Assembly (NCBI GenBank): GCA_001724265.1
Contig: MEDY01000209.1
Location: 33,280 to 97,279 of the forward strand
Reading direction: 5' to 3'
Length of the DNA: 64,000 nt
Source of the DNA: Rhizaria sp. SCN 62-66
Lineage: Eukaryota > Rhizaria, unplaced
How positions within the stretch are numbered: position 1 is the first letter of the stretch; every line of letters begins with the position of its first letter. Shown here one piece after another: positions 47,709 to 57,610 of this stretch. Below the pieces are notes generated by a model. It was not told where the DNA came from. It saw nothing but the letters and a program-made list of their open reading frames with translations, and searched no databases. A program made the position numbers and the translations under genes.

Positions 47709-50700
47709 TTAAAGGACTGTCTGCTTGCTCTGGAGCATTAGGCGCGCAGCAGGAATGGTCTCAAGAACGTCCTCAGGAATCATGAGAAGCATGGAGCGCG
47801 TGCGCTTGACCTGCGTATCGAGCGTGTGGATCATGGGCACGTAGACGACGAGGTAGACGAGGACTGCGGCGAGCGAGAAGACGATCAGCAGGATGAGCTC
47901 TGTGCGGATGCTCGACTGAATGCCAGAGTCAACGTTATCCGAGTAGATATCGGCACTTTCGCGCAGTGACGCCGTCAGATACAGCTCCAGCCAGTCACTC
48001 ATCATCATTACCTGTCCCGCAGGCGACGTCAGGCTCTGCACCGTTGCGTCCGACAGCGGCACCGGAGCGGGGAAGTTGCCGTCGGTCACCGGCGGAGCAG
48101 TCGGGTTCAGGGTCGCGTACGCCGCCTCAATCAGCGTTGTGACGGCCTTGAGTGCGGTCTGCGCCGTGGAGAAGAACTCCGTGACGGCCGAGGCGAGGCC
48201 ACTTGTCATGACCGCGCTGTCGAAGGAGCGGCAGTACATGTCGCCCGGCGGCACGCAGCCGTTGGAGAAGAGCAGGAAATTCTGGCCCGTGCCGCGGCCG
48301 CGGCGCTCTTGCGTGGTGACGCCGATGACGCCCAATGTGCTGTTGCCGTAGATGAGCGCGTTGTGGACGACCTCGCCCATCTCGATCACGAAAGCCGCTT
48401 CCGCGGGCTGCGGCCACGTGCTCACGGGCGCCGGCCCCAGCGTCGGGTTGTACGACGACAGGACGGTGAGCTGCGACGTGGTAATGGCCATGAGGCTCTG
48501 GCGCACGTTGGCGTAGAAGATTTCGCGTGGCGCGTTGATGTAATACTCGCGCGAGGCGCCGATGCCGATGAAGTAGATAGTGACGAAGTAGGTGATGGCG
48601 AGGATGAGGAGGAGCACGATCTTACCAAGGAACAGGTACTTGTCCGAGTGGAACGTCACCGTCTCCTGCTGCGTTGAGTTGTTGGCCGCGGCCGCCGCAG
48701 TGGCGTTGGCGATGGCCTCCTGGGTAGACATGGTGTCGGCGTTGGTGGTGGCCGCGATCGAGGGCGCGACGCGTGAGGACTGGCCCAGCCCATGGCCCGT
48801 GCCGGCCGACGCGATGCCCGCGCTGATGCGCTTGCTGTCGGCGTTGGCGTCGTCGTACTCGTTGGCGTCGTCGCCGTCGTTGTCCTTGTTCTTGTCGTCG
48901 TCGTCGCCGTCGGCCTGCACCATGCCGCCGCCGCTTCCAGCGTGGCTCGAGAAGGTATCGACGCGCGAGTGGTAGATGCCGCGCAGCTGTACGACGATGT
49001 TGTTGGGGATGTCGAGGAAGACGAGGATGACCTGCGACTTAGACTCTTCAATCTCGAACACCGTGGGGCGAAGGATGAAGACGATGACGAGGAAGATAGA
49101 GAGCAGCGGCGCGACGACGAGTCCGATGATGATGTAGTGCAACAAGTCGATCGTGACGAGCACGTCGCGCGTGAGGTCGTAGTCGGCATCCTGGCCCGCG
49201 AGCACGCCCGCACGCGAGATGGCGTTGGCAAGAATGAAGAAGACGTACTCGTTGGTCGGCACGAAGGAGCTCAGAGGCGCCTCAGCCAGCGCCGCGCCCG
49301 AGGACGCGATCACGGTCACGATGTCCAACACGGACCGGAGGTCGGTGAAGATGGTGTTGGTGGTGGGGAAGTAGAGCGACGCGGGCACGGTGCGCGCTGT
49401 GAAGGCGGTGATGGTGCGCGTAGACGGCGAGGAGCCCGAGGTGACGGAGGTGGTGAGTCTGCCCGCCGACGTGTGCGTCACCGTCGCGATCTCCTGGCTC
49501 AGCGTGACCAGCTGCGCCACGGCGGACGTCAGCTGCGCACGCATCTCCTCCTCGAACGTCGCGTTCGACTGCAGCGGTGGCAGCGGCACGGGCGACGCCG
49601 ACGTGTCCGACGCTGCGGTTGAGTAGGGGTACGCGGCCGTGGGGTCGAGCAGCCCGCTCTGCATGAGCGAGAGCCGGTGCACGGCGCGCGAGGCCTGCGC
49701 CAGGACGGCGTTGCGCTGCGACACGCGGTTCAAGAAGCGCACGTCCGATTCGTATTCCTGCAGCAGGAAGAGCGTCGTGAGGAACAGCGCGAGGGCCGCC
49801 GCAATGATGATCACCACGGAGCACAGGAACGTGCGGCGGAACTTGTGCAGCCCCGACGCGATGCCCTCGTTGTCCTGCATGACCTCCTTGCGGAGGCGGT
49901 CCGAGATGCGGACGCCCTCACCCACGGCGTCGCCGTCGTCATCGTCGTCGCCGTCACCGCCGTAGTCGTCGTCGTCCAGGTGCCGGCCCGACTTGGAGCG
50001 CTCGCGCAGCAGCGCGCGCACGTCCATGTCCTTCTGCTCGGCCAGCTTAACGCTCTGCGCCGCCGTGGACCGCGCGTACGACGCGTGCTCCGCCGCCAGC
50101 GCCGCCGCGCCCGCCACACCCAGCGACACCTCGTCGCCCGTCGTGTACGCGTCCGCGCCGCCCGTGCTGCCGCTCTTGCCCGCGCCCGCGCCCGCACCGA
50201 GGCCGACCGTGGAGTCGGACGACGACTTAGGCAGCGCGCCGCCGCCGCCGTCGGCCGCGGCGTCGCGCAGCGGACGCGAGTCGGCAACACCGGCGGCGTC
50301 GTCGTTGGCGTTGGCGGCCGCGATGGGCACGCCCCCGTCGTCGTCGCCGCCATCGTCGTCGTCGTCGTCATCGTCGTAGCCGCCGCGCGCGGCGTTGGCG
50401 CCCAGCCCCGTCCGCGGCGACGTCGGCAGCTGGTCCGCGGCGCTCAGCAGCGCGGGGTCAATCTCGATCTCGCCACTGCCGTTGGCGTTGGGGCTGCTGC
50501 TGCTGCTGCTGCTGCCGTTGCCGCCACCGGGGACGTCGTCGCTGAGGGGGTCGCCGTGCAGCAGTACCGCGTGCCCGCTGCGCGCGTTGCCATTGCCGCC
50601 GTCGTCGCCGACGTTGGAGCCAGAGCCGGAGCGAGCGGTGTCGTTCTTGCTGCCGGTGCCGTTGCCGTTGCCGTCGCCGTCGCTGGCGGAATCGACGGCG

Positions 50701-53700
50701 CGCGCCGAGTCGGCCGGCGCGGGCGACGCTGGCGACAGCGCCGCGCGCGCGGCCGCAGCGGTGCCCAGGTCCACGACGCCCGCGCCGCCGCCCTCGCTGC
50801 CGCCGCTGCCGTCGCTGCCGTCGCCGTCGTGCGCGCTCGCGTGCAGCGAGGCGAGCAGGTTGCGCGCGCTACGGTTGCGGCCGCCCGCGCCCGCGCCCGC
50901 GCCGGCCTCCTCGGCCTCGGAGATGCCCGCGAGCCCCAGCCCGCGGCGGCTGCCGTGCTGGCTGCCGCCGGGGCCCGTGGCCAGGGCGACCGCGCCGAGC
51001 CCCAGCGGCGTGGCGCTGGCCGAGCCGCCTGGGGCGCCCTGCGCGCGCGGGGGCGTCATGAAGGACGACATGCCGCCGCGCGCGCCGTCGGGCAGGTGGC
51101 TGTCGGCGACTGCGAGGGCGCCGAAGCCGTGCGCGTCGACGCCGCCGCGCGCGCGGTCCAGGTCGAGCGTGGCGATGGCGGGCAGCACCAGCTCGCGCGG
51201 CGCGGGCAGGATCACCAGCACAACGAGGTTCGACGCCACGAGCGGGACGCGGATGAGCTGCGCCGTCAGCGACCACGCCTCGGCGCGCGCGGGCGGGTAG
51301 TAGTCGACCTTGGCCACGGGCATCAGGTGGTTCACGCCGAAGATCGGGTTGCGGTGCCGCTCGCCCGCGCGGCCCAGCATCGCGCCCAGTGAGAACTGGC
51401 GGATGTACGGGTTCGTCCCGGGCGCAAAGCGCGTCACCGACTCCGAGTCCGAGTCCGAGTCGGAGGAGTTGTCGCCCAGGAAGTACATGTGGTGCGCGAA
51501 GGCGCGCGCCATCACGGCCTTGCGCTTGTCCGCGCTGCTGCGCTTGCGCTCCTGGAGCTCCTGGCCCGCGACCGTGACGTCGTCCGTCGTCACTGTGTAG
51601 GTCATGTTGAGCCCGTTGTTCCCATCGCCGCCGTTGCCGCCGCTGTTGTTCTTGTTCGCGTCAGCGAGCGCCGTCGCGGCGGCCTGCTTGGCCACGGCTG
51701 CAGTTTCGTCGTCGTCCGAGTTGGACGCGGACGACGGCTGCCGGCGCTTGCGGCGGCGCGCCCTCTCCTTGCGTCGCTCGCGTCGCTCTTCGCGCGTCTC
51801 CTCCCGGTCGCCGCGCCGGCCGTCCTTGCGGTCCTTGCTGTCGCCGCCGGCCTCGCTGTCGCTGCCGCCGGCGCCGGCGCCGCCGCGACTGCTCTTCTTG
51901 GTCGCCGCCGCAAAGGACACCGACGCGCGGTCGGGGCGCGAGCGGCCCTTCTTGCGGTCGCGCAGCGCAGACTTGGTGGCCTTGGCCTTGGCCCTGGCGG
52001 CGTCGCCCGCGCGGGCCGCGCTGGCGGCGGCGCGGGCCTGCGCGGCGGCCTCCTCACTGGCGGCCGCCGCGGCCTTGGCCTTGGCCTTGGCCGTGGGCAC
52101 GATGAGCGTGCCGTCGATCGCGTAGTTGTTGTGGTGCGCCGCGCGGCGGTCCGTGGCCGTGAGCGGGCGCCACACGCGCTGCGTGTAGTTGGGAATCACC
52201 GAGGCCATGTGCAGGTCGCCGCCGCTGACGGCCTCCAGGTCGACGCCGAAGAGCACGGCCGCGTTGGCCGAGAGCGCGCGCACGATGCCGTTGTCTTGGA
52301 CCACGGCCAGACAGACCGGGTCCTTGGGTTGCACGTGCTCGATCAACACGATGATGCGCATCGAGCTGTTGTCGACGAACTTGCGCAGCTGCACGAAGGC
52401 GGGGAACACAAAGCCGGTAACGTGGCGGCACAGCATGAAGCACTCAGCGATGTCGTCAAGCGGCGCGCCGTGGTCCTGGTACGAGCACGTGTAGTGCGTG
52501 AAGAGCGACGCGTAAGGCTCCGCGAAGAGCGCCGAGGCGTGACGGCCGGAGAACTCGGCCTGCGAGTAGCCGAAGAGCAGCGCGGCGCGCGAGTTGATCT
52601 TGTGCACGAGGCCCAGATCACCGTCGTCGCCCGACACGACCAGGATCGCGTTCTGCTCGTCGAACAGACGCGAGTCCTTGCGGGAGCGCGAGGTCGCGGC
52701 CGCGTTGGTGGTGAAAGCGCGCGCCTGTCGCGCGTGCTCGTCGATGTAGTCAGCCAGGTCCAGCTGCTGCTGCGCGTGCTGCTTGTCCTGCAGGATATCC
52801 AGCAGGAACGAGGCGTAGAGGCGCATGCAGTAGGACGAGTTGGGGTTCACCTCGAGCACGCGCTTGTAGTGGTGCAACGCCTTCTTGTTGTGCTCGGCGA
52901 TGGACACGGCATACTGCGACAGCCGCGTCACGTCGGGCTTGGGCTGGCACAGCAGCGACCAGAAGCGGAGCTGTCCGCGCGAGGCCGCGCCGTCGTGCTT
53001 GGCCGCCAACATCGTGTGCTGCTCGTAGGCGATGTACGACCGGATCTCGCGGTTCTCCTGCCGCGTCTGAAACTCGATCTCGATCAGCTGCGAGATCTTG
53101 TAGGCCATGTAGAGCACGTCGGGCGCCGAGGTGAGCGCCACGGCGCGGTTCGAGTAGCGATGCGCGCAGTGCATGTTGCCGCGGAACTCGAGCGCGAACT
53201 GCGCGTAGAAGAGGTAGATGACGTCAGAGCGCATGAATGCCACGAGCGCGTGCTTGAACGTCTCCTCGGCGACGCGCACGAAGGCGCCATACTGCTCGCG
53301 CGAGACGCGGCGGCGCAGGCGGTATGAGGGCGTGTAGAGGTGCGCGTGCAGGCGCGCAAGCAAGAAGCGTACGTAGAGTTCGAGGATGTAGGGCGACGTA
53401 ATTGCGCTGGGCGAGGTGACGGCGACTGCCCAGCGGCGCGAGTGCGCGGCCAGTAGCGCGGCCAACACTGCGAAGGGCAGCCCCCAGAAGAGCGCGTACG
53501 TGATGCCCGCGGCGTTGTCGCGCGAGTCTTGCGCGGCCGCGGTCACGGCGAGCAGCGCGAACCAGGCCAGCGCGGCGGCCGCGGCAACGAAGGCGAGTTC
53601 CCAGCGGAAGCGGTGGTGCGGTAGGAAGCGCAGGCGCAGCGTGAGGTACACGCCCCAGGCGACGAGCAGGATGACGGCGATGAGCAGCGGTTTGGACGAG

Positions 53701-54800
53701 TCGAAGCGCAGCAGCGGGCCCATGATGACGCAGAGCAGCGTGGCGATGAGCAGCTTGGCCTGCTCGACGCGCGAGTGCGCTAGCGAGAGCGGCGACAGCG
53801 AGGAGCCGCCGAACTCCTGCATGCCGACGACGCAGAGGTAGGCCACGAGCAGCGTTGCGACGAGCGAGGGCGCGCCGATCACGAGCAGCACGATGTGTTG
53901 CGGCGACGCGCACACGCCGCCGGCCCAGGAGCTGGCATGGGTCAGCACGCCCGGCTCGCAGTCGAACATGGACAGGAAAGTGTTGATGAGCGGGATGTAG
54001 AGCACAAAACCGACGGCGGGGAAGACGGCGCGCACGACCATGTTGAGCCCGGGGTACGCCTGGTACTCGCCGCGCCGCACCGCGCTGCGCGTCAGCACGA
54101 ACGCGGCGACGAGCGCCCAGATGACCACGCACGCGATGACGACGACGGCGTTGGCGCGATAGAGCTCCTTGTAGCGGAAGGCGGCGACCGAGGTCGCGGT
54201 CTCCAGCCACGACAACGCCGCGGCATCAAAGCGGAAGGTGTGAACGCGCACTACGAAGTCGAGCAGCTGCAGGAACTCGACCAGCAGCAGCGCGACGGCG
54301 TAGGCCGGGTGCAGCGCATGCTGGTAGGTCGTGAAGAAGAGGACCTGGAAGGCGGCCTGGCGCACGCCGATCAGCCATTGCGCGCACGCCGACTTGCGGG
54401 CCCCGACGGCGGCGCCCGAGTCGGCCGAGTCGTACCACGCATTGCCCGCCGCGGCCAGCCCGTCGGCGGCGGCCACGGATGTGAAACCGCGGCCCGCGCC
54501 GCGCCCACCGGTGGCCGACGCGCCCAGGCGGTCGTTGGCTTGCGTGTACGTGTCTGCGTTGTTGTTAATGTACGTAGGGTTCAGCGCGGAGAAGTTGGCC
54601 GAGTTGGTCCCCGTCGCCGCGGTCGGGTCCAGCGGGTTGTGGCGTGCGCGCGAGGGGGCCAGGATGCCCATCTCGACCGTGGAACGCCCATTGCCACCGC
54701 CGCCGCTGCGCCCGTTGGCGCTGCTGGAGCTGGCGCTGTTGCGCAGCGGCGAGGACAGTGAGTCCGCGGCGTCCGCGGAGTACTTCTGCGCGGAGCTCAT
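47709..54800 (-). CDS. TmcB-like multi-pass membrane protein with PAS domains
   Basis: 2363 aa, single exon. The architecture matches the TmcB family of amoebae, chytrids and ciliates, large membrane proteins with no settled function. After a short tail, several membrane segments lie between about residues 150 and 490 (AFQVLFFTTYQHALHP, VVVIACVVIWALVAAFVL). The TmcB/TPR-like region follows (FMRSDVIYLFYAQFALEF at about 525, HHYKRVLEVNPNSSYCMRLY at about 640). Then comes a PAS domain (about 715-800, INSRAALLFGYSQAEFSG) and a second PAS-like stretch (about 820, LSANAAVLFGVDLEAVSG). A 700-residue acidic, Gly/Ser-rich and basic low-complexity region follows. Four hydrophobic segments near 1658, 1890, 2053 and 2303 (CSVVIIIAAALALFLTTLF) bracket two extracellular-type loops. 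PAS modules suggest small-molecule, redox or light sensing. Start is the first ATG, with typical Ser-rich cytosolic head. Confidence 0.88.
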   Translation of the reverse strand: MSSAQKYSADAADSLSSPLRNSASSSSANGRSGGGGNGRSTVEMGILAPSRARHNPLDPTAATGTNSANFSALNPTYINNNADTYTQANDRLGASATGGRGAGRGFTSVAAADGLAAAGNAWYDSADSGAAVGARKSACAQWLIGVRQAAFQVLFFTTYQHALHPAYAVALLLVEFLQLLDFVVRVHTFRFDAAALSWLETATSVAAFRYKELYRANAVVVIACVVIWALVAAFVLTRSAVRRGEYQAYPGLNMVVRAVFPAVGFVLYIPLINTFLSMFDCEPGVLTHASSWAGGVCASPQHIVLLVIGAPSLVATLLVAYLCVVGMQEFGGSSLSPLSLAHSRVEQAKLLIATLLCVIMGPLLRFDSSKPLLIAVILLVAWGVYLTLRLRFLPHHRFRWELAFVAAAAALAWFALLAVTAAAQDSRDNAAGITYALFWGLPFAVLAALLAAHSRRWAVAVTSPSAITSPYILELYVRFLLARLHAHLYTPSYRLRRRVSREQYGAFVRVAEETFKHALVAFMRSDVIYLFYAQFALEFRGNMHCAHRYSNRAVALTSAPDVLYMAYKISQLIEIEFQTRQENREIRSYIAYEQHTMLAAKHDGAASRGQLRFWSLLCQPKPDVTRLSQYAVSIAEHNKKALHHYKRVLEVNPNSSYCMRLYASFLLDILQDKQHAQQQLDLADYIDEHARQARAFTTNAAATSRSRKDSRLFDEQNAILVVSGDDGDLGLVHKINSRAALLFGYSQAEFSGRHASALFAEPYASLFTHYTCSYQDHGAPLDDIAECFMLCRHVTGFVFPAFVQLRKFVDNSSMRIIVLIEHVQPKDPVCLAVVQDNGIVRALSANAAVLFGVDLEAVSGGDLHMASVIPNYTQRVWRPLTATDRRAAHHNNYAIDGTLIVPTAKAKAKAAAAASEEAAAQARAAASAARAGDAARAKAKATKSALRDRKKGRSRPDRASVSFAAATKKSSRGGAGAGGSDSEAGGDSKDRKDGRRGDREETREERRERRKERARRRKRRQPSSASNSDDDETAAVAKQAAATALADANKNNSGGNGGDGNNGLNMTYTVTTDDVTVAGQELQERKRSSADKRKAVMARAFAHHMYFLGDNSSDSDSDSESVTRFAPGTNPYIRQFSLGAMLGRAGERHRNPIFGVNHLMPVAKVDYYPPARAEAWSLTAQLIRVPLVASNLVVLVILPAPRELVLPAIATLDLDRARGGVDAHGFGALAVADSHLPDGARGGMSSFMTPPRAQGAPGGSASATPLGLGAVALATGPGGSQHGSRRGLGLAGISEAEEAGAGAGAGGRNRSARNLLASLHASAHDGDGSDGSGGSEGGGAGVVDLGTAAAARAALSPASPAPADSARAVDSASDGDGNGNGTGSKNDTARSGSGSNVGDDGGNGNARSGHAVLLHGDPLSDDVPGGGNGSSSSSSSPNANGSGEIEIDPALLSAADQLPTSPRTGLGANAARGGYDDDDDDDDGGDDDGGVPIAAANANDDAAGVADSRPLRDAAADGGGGALPKSSSDSTVGLGAGAGAGKSGSTGGADAYTTGDEVSLGVAGAAALAAEHASYARSTAAQSVKLAEQKDMDVRALLRERSKSGRHLDDDDYGGDGDDDDDGDAVGEGVRISDRLRKEVMQDNEGIASGLHKFRRTFLCSVVIIIAAALALFLTTLFLLQEYESDVRFLNRVSQRNAVLAQASRAVHRLSLMQSGLLDPTAAYPYSTAASDTSASPVPLPPLQSNATFEEEMRAQLTSAVAQLVTLSQEIATVTHTSAGRLTTSVTSGSSPSTRTITAFTARTVPASLYFPTTNTIFTDLRSVLDIVTVIASSGAALAEAPLSSFVPTNEYVFFILANAISRAGVLAGQDADYDLTRDVLVTIDLLHYIIIGLVVAPLLSIFLVIVFILRPTVFEIEESKSQVILVFLDIPNNIVVQLRGIYHSRVDTFSSHAGSGGGMVQADGDDDDKNKDNDGDDANEYDDANADSKRISAGIASAGTGHGLGQSSRVAPSIAATTNADTMSTQEAIANATAAAAANNSTQQETVTFHSDKYLFLGKIVLLLILAITYFVTIYFIGIGASREYYINAPREIFYANVRQSLMAITTSQLTVLSSYNPTLGPAPVSTWPQPAEAAFVIEMGEVVHNALIYGNSTLGVIGVTTQERRGRGTGQNFLLFSNGCVPPGDMYCRSFDSAVMTSGLASAVTEFFSTAQTALKAVTTLIEAAYATLNPTAPPVTDGNFPAPVPLSDATVQSLTSPAGQVMMMSDWLELYLTASLRESADIYSDNVDSGIQSSIRTELILLIVFSLAAVLVYLVVYVPMIHTLDTQVKRTRSMLLMIPEDVLETIPAARLMLQSKQTVL

Positions 54801-55625
54801 CGGCGCGCGGGCTGACGGCGGAGCGAGAGTTGGGGCTCAGGTGTGTGGGTGAGCAAAGCGAAGCAACAGTACAAGTGCGAGAAGCTTTGTGTCGACTAAG
54901 GGTTGCTGCTGCGGTCTCAGAGACTGAAGAGACACAGAGCTGTTCCGCGCAAACAAGGCAGGTGCGGACGCAGATGCGCGCGACTGCGGGCGGGAGCAGG
55001 GACCGCTGCCGGCCGGCGGGTTGGGAGGGAGGCGCTTGGGCGCGTTCGAATGGAGGCAGGGCCGTCGTTACAAGACGTTCCTGCGAGGTCAACACGCTAG
55101 TTAAGCAAAAGAGCGTGTTCTTCAGAAGAGAAAAAGCACATGATACACACGAATACAGCGTTATGTGAGTGTACATTTTGAGGGAGGTGCACAATGGGTG
55201 ATAGAAAATGGTTCGATGCAACATGGGCGTCCTTAGAAAGAACACAGCTTCAGACTGCGCAGGCAAGGGCAAACATCCGTTGTTTGATACAGCCATATTC
55301 ATTTACAAAAGAAAACACACGGAATTATATCATATTGAAACATTGCATTTATAGAGCCTTATATTGTGGCACAAAGACGACAAAACATCTCATTAAACCC
55401 ACGCCGAAGCGCTCAAAAGACGTTGCGTTTTTTTGCGAACCACCTCGGTGCTGTTGCTGCTTGCGCCCGCTTCTTCTCCTCAACTATTTGGCCAAAGACG
55501 AAGCTGTTGTGCTATTAGAATTTCGGCAAATGAGATATAATGACTTTGATACGATTTGAGCGCCTGTGTTATCTTTGATCACAGTTTAAGGACGCTTTAT
55601 TTCTTGATTTACAGGCGCTATATGA
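54801..55625. promoter_or_regulatory. Divergent spacer, TmcB-like and REV7 genes
   Basis: 825 bp. GC-rich leader next to the TmcB-like start, AT-rich centre. A pyrimidine/AT tract ending TTTACAG lies 11 bases before the REV7 ATG and may be a 5' UTR intron acceptor. Confidence 0.45.
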
Positions 55626-57119
55626 ATGCAGGCTGATCGGAGTTCGGCTGCTCGTCCATCTGCCCAATCCGCCCACGTGCGCTCCGAGAGCGACGACGAC
55701 GATGATTTCGAGGTCCTCATTGTTGACCCCACTACAGGTGTTGCCTCCGCCCCGCCCGCCTCATCGTCCACGTCTCGCCCTCCCCGCACGCGCAACGGCC
55801 TCTTCCACACCACCATTTCCGCCCCCGCGCCCTCGAGCGCGCCCACCGCGCCCGCGCTGCCCGCGCTCTCCGCGCAAACGGCGGCGTCTGCGCTCGCGCA
55901 GTTCGCGGAGACGGCGCTGCAGACAGTTCTGAGTGCGCGCCGCGTCTACCCACCGTCGTGCTTCGAGGCGCGTGCTGCCCCCGGCGGCGCCCTGGTCCCC
56001 GCGGCGCGACACCCGCTGCTGCAGGCCTACCTCGCGCGGCTCTCTGCGCTCGTGCAGCAGCGCGTCGCGGGGCCCGGGCACTACCGTCTCATTGTGCCGC
56101 TGCTGCCGCCCGCCAAGGCCACTGCCACGCCCGTCGTCGCCATGGCGCCAGCCGCGATGACTGATGCAGACGCAGACACATATTCGAGCTCGAGCTCGAG
56201 CTCTAGTGCCGGCGCAAACGCTCATGCAACTCCTATCGACGTCACAGAAGCTGCATCTGCCTCTTCATCGAGTGTTAGCGCGAGTGCGAGCGCAAGCGTC
56301 GCTCCAGATGGGACTCCTAGCACAAATGCAGGTACACATGCAGGTACACATGCAGGTCCACAGGTTGCTGTAGCGGTGGCGTATCCCACGCTGCTACCGT
56401 TGGAACGCTTCGTGTTTGACCTGACCATTAGTGCGCCGCGCCTTATCTCTTCGCAGTCCACAGCAACAGCGCCAGCAACAGCGACAGCAGCGGAGGTTGA
56501 TGCGGCAGAGACAGAAACAGAATCCATGCTCCTGCCGCTGCCGCTGCCGCTGCTGCCCGCGTCTGCACTGTCCGAGCTGCAGACGCACCTCTGCATTGCG
56601 CTCACCCGGCTGGGCACCCTCGCGCGCGCGGGGCTGCGCCGGCCCTCTGTTCCACGCGGCAGTTCCTTCCGACTCCTGCTGTGCGACAACAGCGACGCCG
56701 TCAAGAGCAACAACTCTGGGGGCGGCGGCGCTGCGGTCGTGGCCTCTGCGGCGGGCCTGCTCGCCGCGAGCGCGGGCCCGTCCGCGGCCAGCGACTGTAG
56801 CGACTGCAGCGACTACGGCGACTGCTGCCCCGCCGCTTGTGGCCGTGCGCGGCCTTCGGGGCGGCTGATCGTCGCGGGACCTGGCGCCCTCGTGGCGCCG
56901 GCGGCCGCGCGCACCGTGCGGCCCGCGCACGACTTCGCGTGGCAGTACCGCGCGCCGCTGCAGACGCGCGCGCACAGGGCCGCGGGCGGCGCGGCGGGCT
57001 TGGGCGCCAGCGCCAGCGCGAGTGCGAGCGCGAGCACGGGAGCGACTGGGGTGCTGTGGGTGACTGGGGAAGTGCATGTGGCTGTGTTTGCGGAGGAGTT
57101 CGAACTCGAAGACGAGTAA
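55626..57119 (+). CDS. MAD2L2: REV7 / MAD2L2-like HORMA-domain protein
   Basis: 497 aa. REV7 is the HORMA-fold adaptor of translesion polymerase zeta, and in animals of shieldin. Residues 1-80 are an acidic and Ser/Pro-rich extension. The HORMA domain starts near 85 (ALAQFAETALQTVLSARRVYP), then PSCFEARAAP, ARHPLLQAYLARLSALVQ and YRLIVPLLPP. After a Ser/Ala insert come LLPLERFVFDLTIS (about 256-269), LSELQTHLCIALTRLGTLA and GSSFRLLLCDN. The end carries HDFAWQYRAPLQ and VLWVTGEVHVAVFAEEFE, equivalent to the safety-belt region (human DFPWILADEQ). Human REV7 is 211 aa; the surplus is Ala/Ser/Gly filler in three loops. The LERFVFDL block distinguishes REV7 (VEKFVFEI in human) from MAD2. No intron inside the frame. 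Confident family call. Confidence 0.82.
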   Translation: MQADRSSAARPSAQSAHVRSESDDDDDFEVLIVDPTTGVASAPPASSSTSRPPRTRNGLFHTTISAPAPSSAPTAPALPALSAQTAASALAQFAETALQTVLSARRVYPPSCFEARAAPGGALVPAARHPLLQAYLARLSALVQQRVAGPGHYRLIVPLLPPAKATATPVVAMAPAAMTDADADTYSSSSSSSSAGANAHATPIDVTEAASASSSSVSASASASVAPDGTPSTNAGTHAGTHAGPQVAVAVAYPTLLPLERFVFDLTISAPRLISSQSTATAPATATAAEVDAAETETESMLLPLPLPLLPASALSELQTHLCIALTRLGTLARAGLRRPSVPRGSSFRLLLCDNSDAVKSNNSGGGGAAVVASAAGLLAASAGPSAASDCSDCSDYGDCCPAACGRARPSGRLIVAGPGALVAPAAARTVRPAHDFAWQYRAPLQTRAHRAAGGAAGLGASASASASASTGATGVLWVTGEVHVAVFAEEFELEDE

Positions 57120-57610
57120 TGAGTCAAATACACAAAAATATCCAGTAGTTTATATATATGTACTGGAATAATCTTGGAAAGTGAAAACCACATGTCGCAT
57201 CAAGTCAAGATGGTCAATTTTCGGCCACGCTAGACTGCACAGCCGGCCGGCGACTGAGCGGGGTGGCTCAGTCGAGAGAAAGGGCAAGTCCTCAAACGGT
57301 CAAGTCGAGGCCATTCCGTTTCTTCACTTATACCACGTCCACAGTGATAAAGATGCGGTGATACACTCTGGAGGACTATTTTCGAGAGATTTCCATATAA
57401 TATTCTTATAAAACCCGTTAGGCTTAGGGATTAGTGTTGAACTAGCATAGCCGCGATGTTGCCTTGCCCGTTTCTTTTCTTGCCCTCACACTCCCTTCCT
57501 TTCTCAATGCCCCTGCTCTTCCTGGCCCAGTTTTAGACCTTAAACCCGCATTAGATTGCCCTTCTTCCACACAAAACCGGCCTCCTTGCGCCTACGCTCC
57601 TCCCAGCCCC
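57120..57610. promoter_or_regulatory. Spacer between REV7 and double B-box genes
   Basis: 491 bp. AT-rich 3' UTR of REV7, then a pyrimidine-rich leader before the B-box ATG at 57611. No further gene seen. Confidence 0.45.

Noticed and set aside
49677-53327. Long plus-strand frames (49677-51392, 51489-53327) opposite the TmcB-like gene
   Set aside because: Shadow frames with Arg/Val-rich composition and no recognisable motif. The minus frame carries membrane, TPR and PAS segments.
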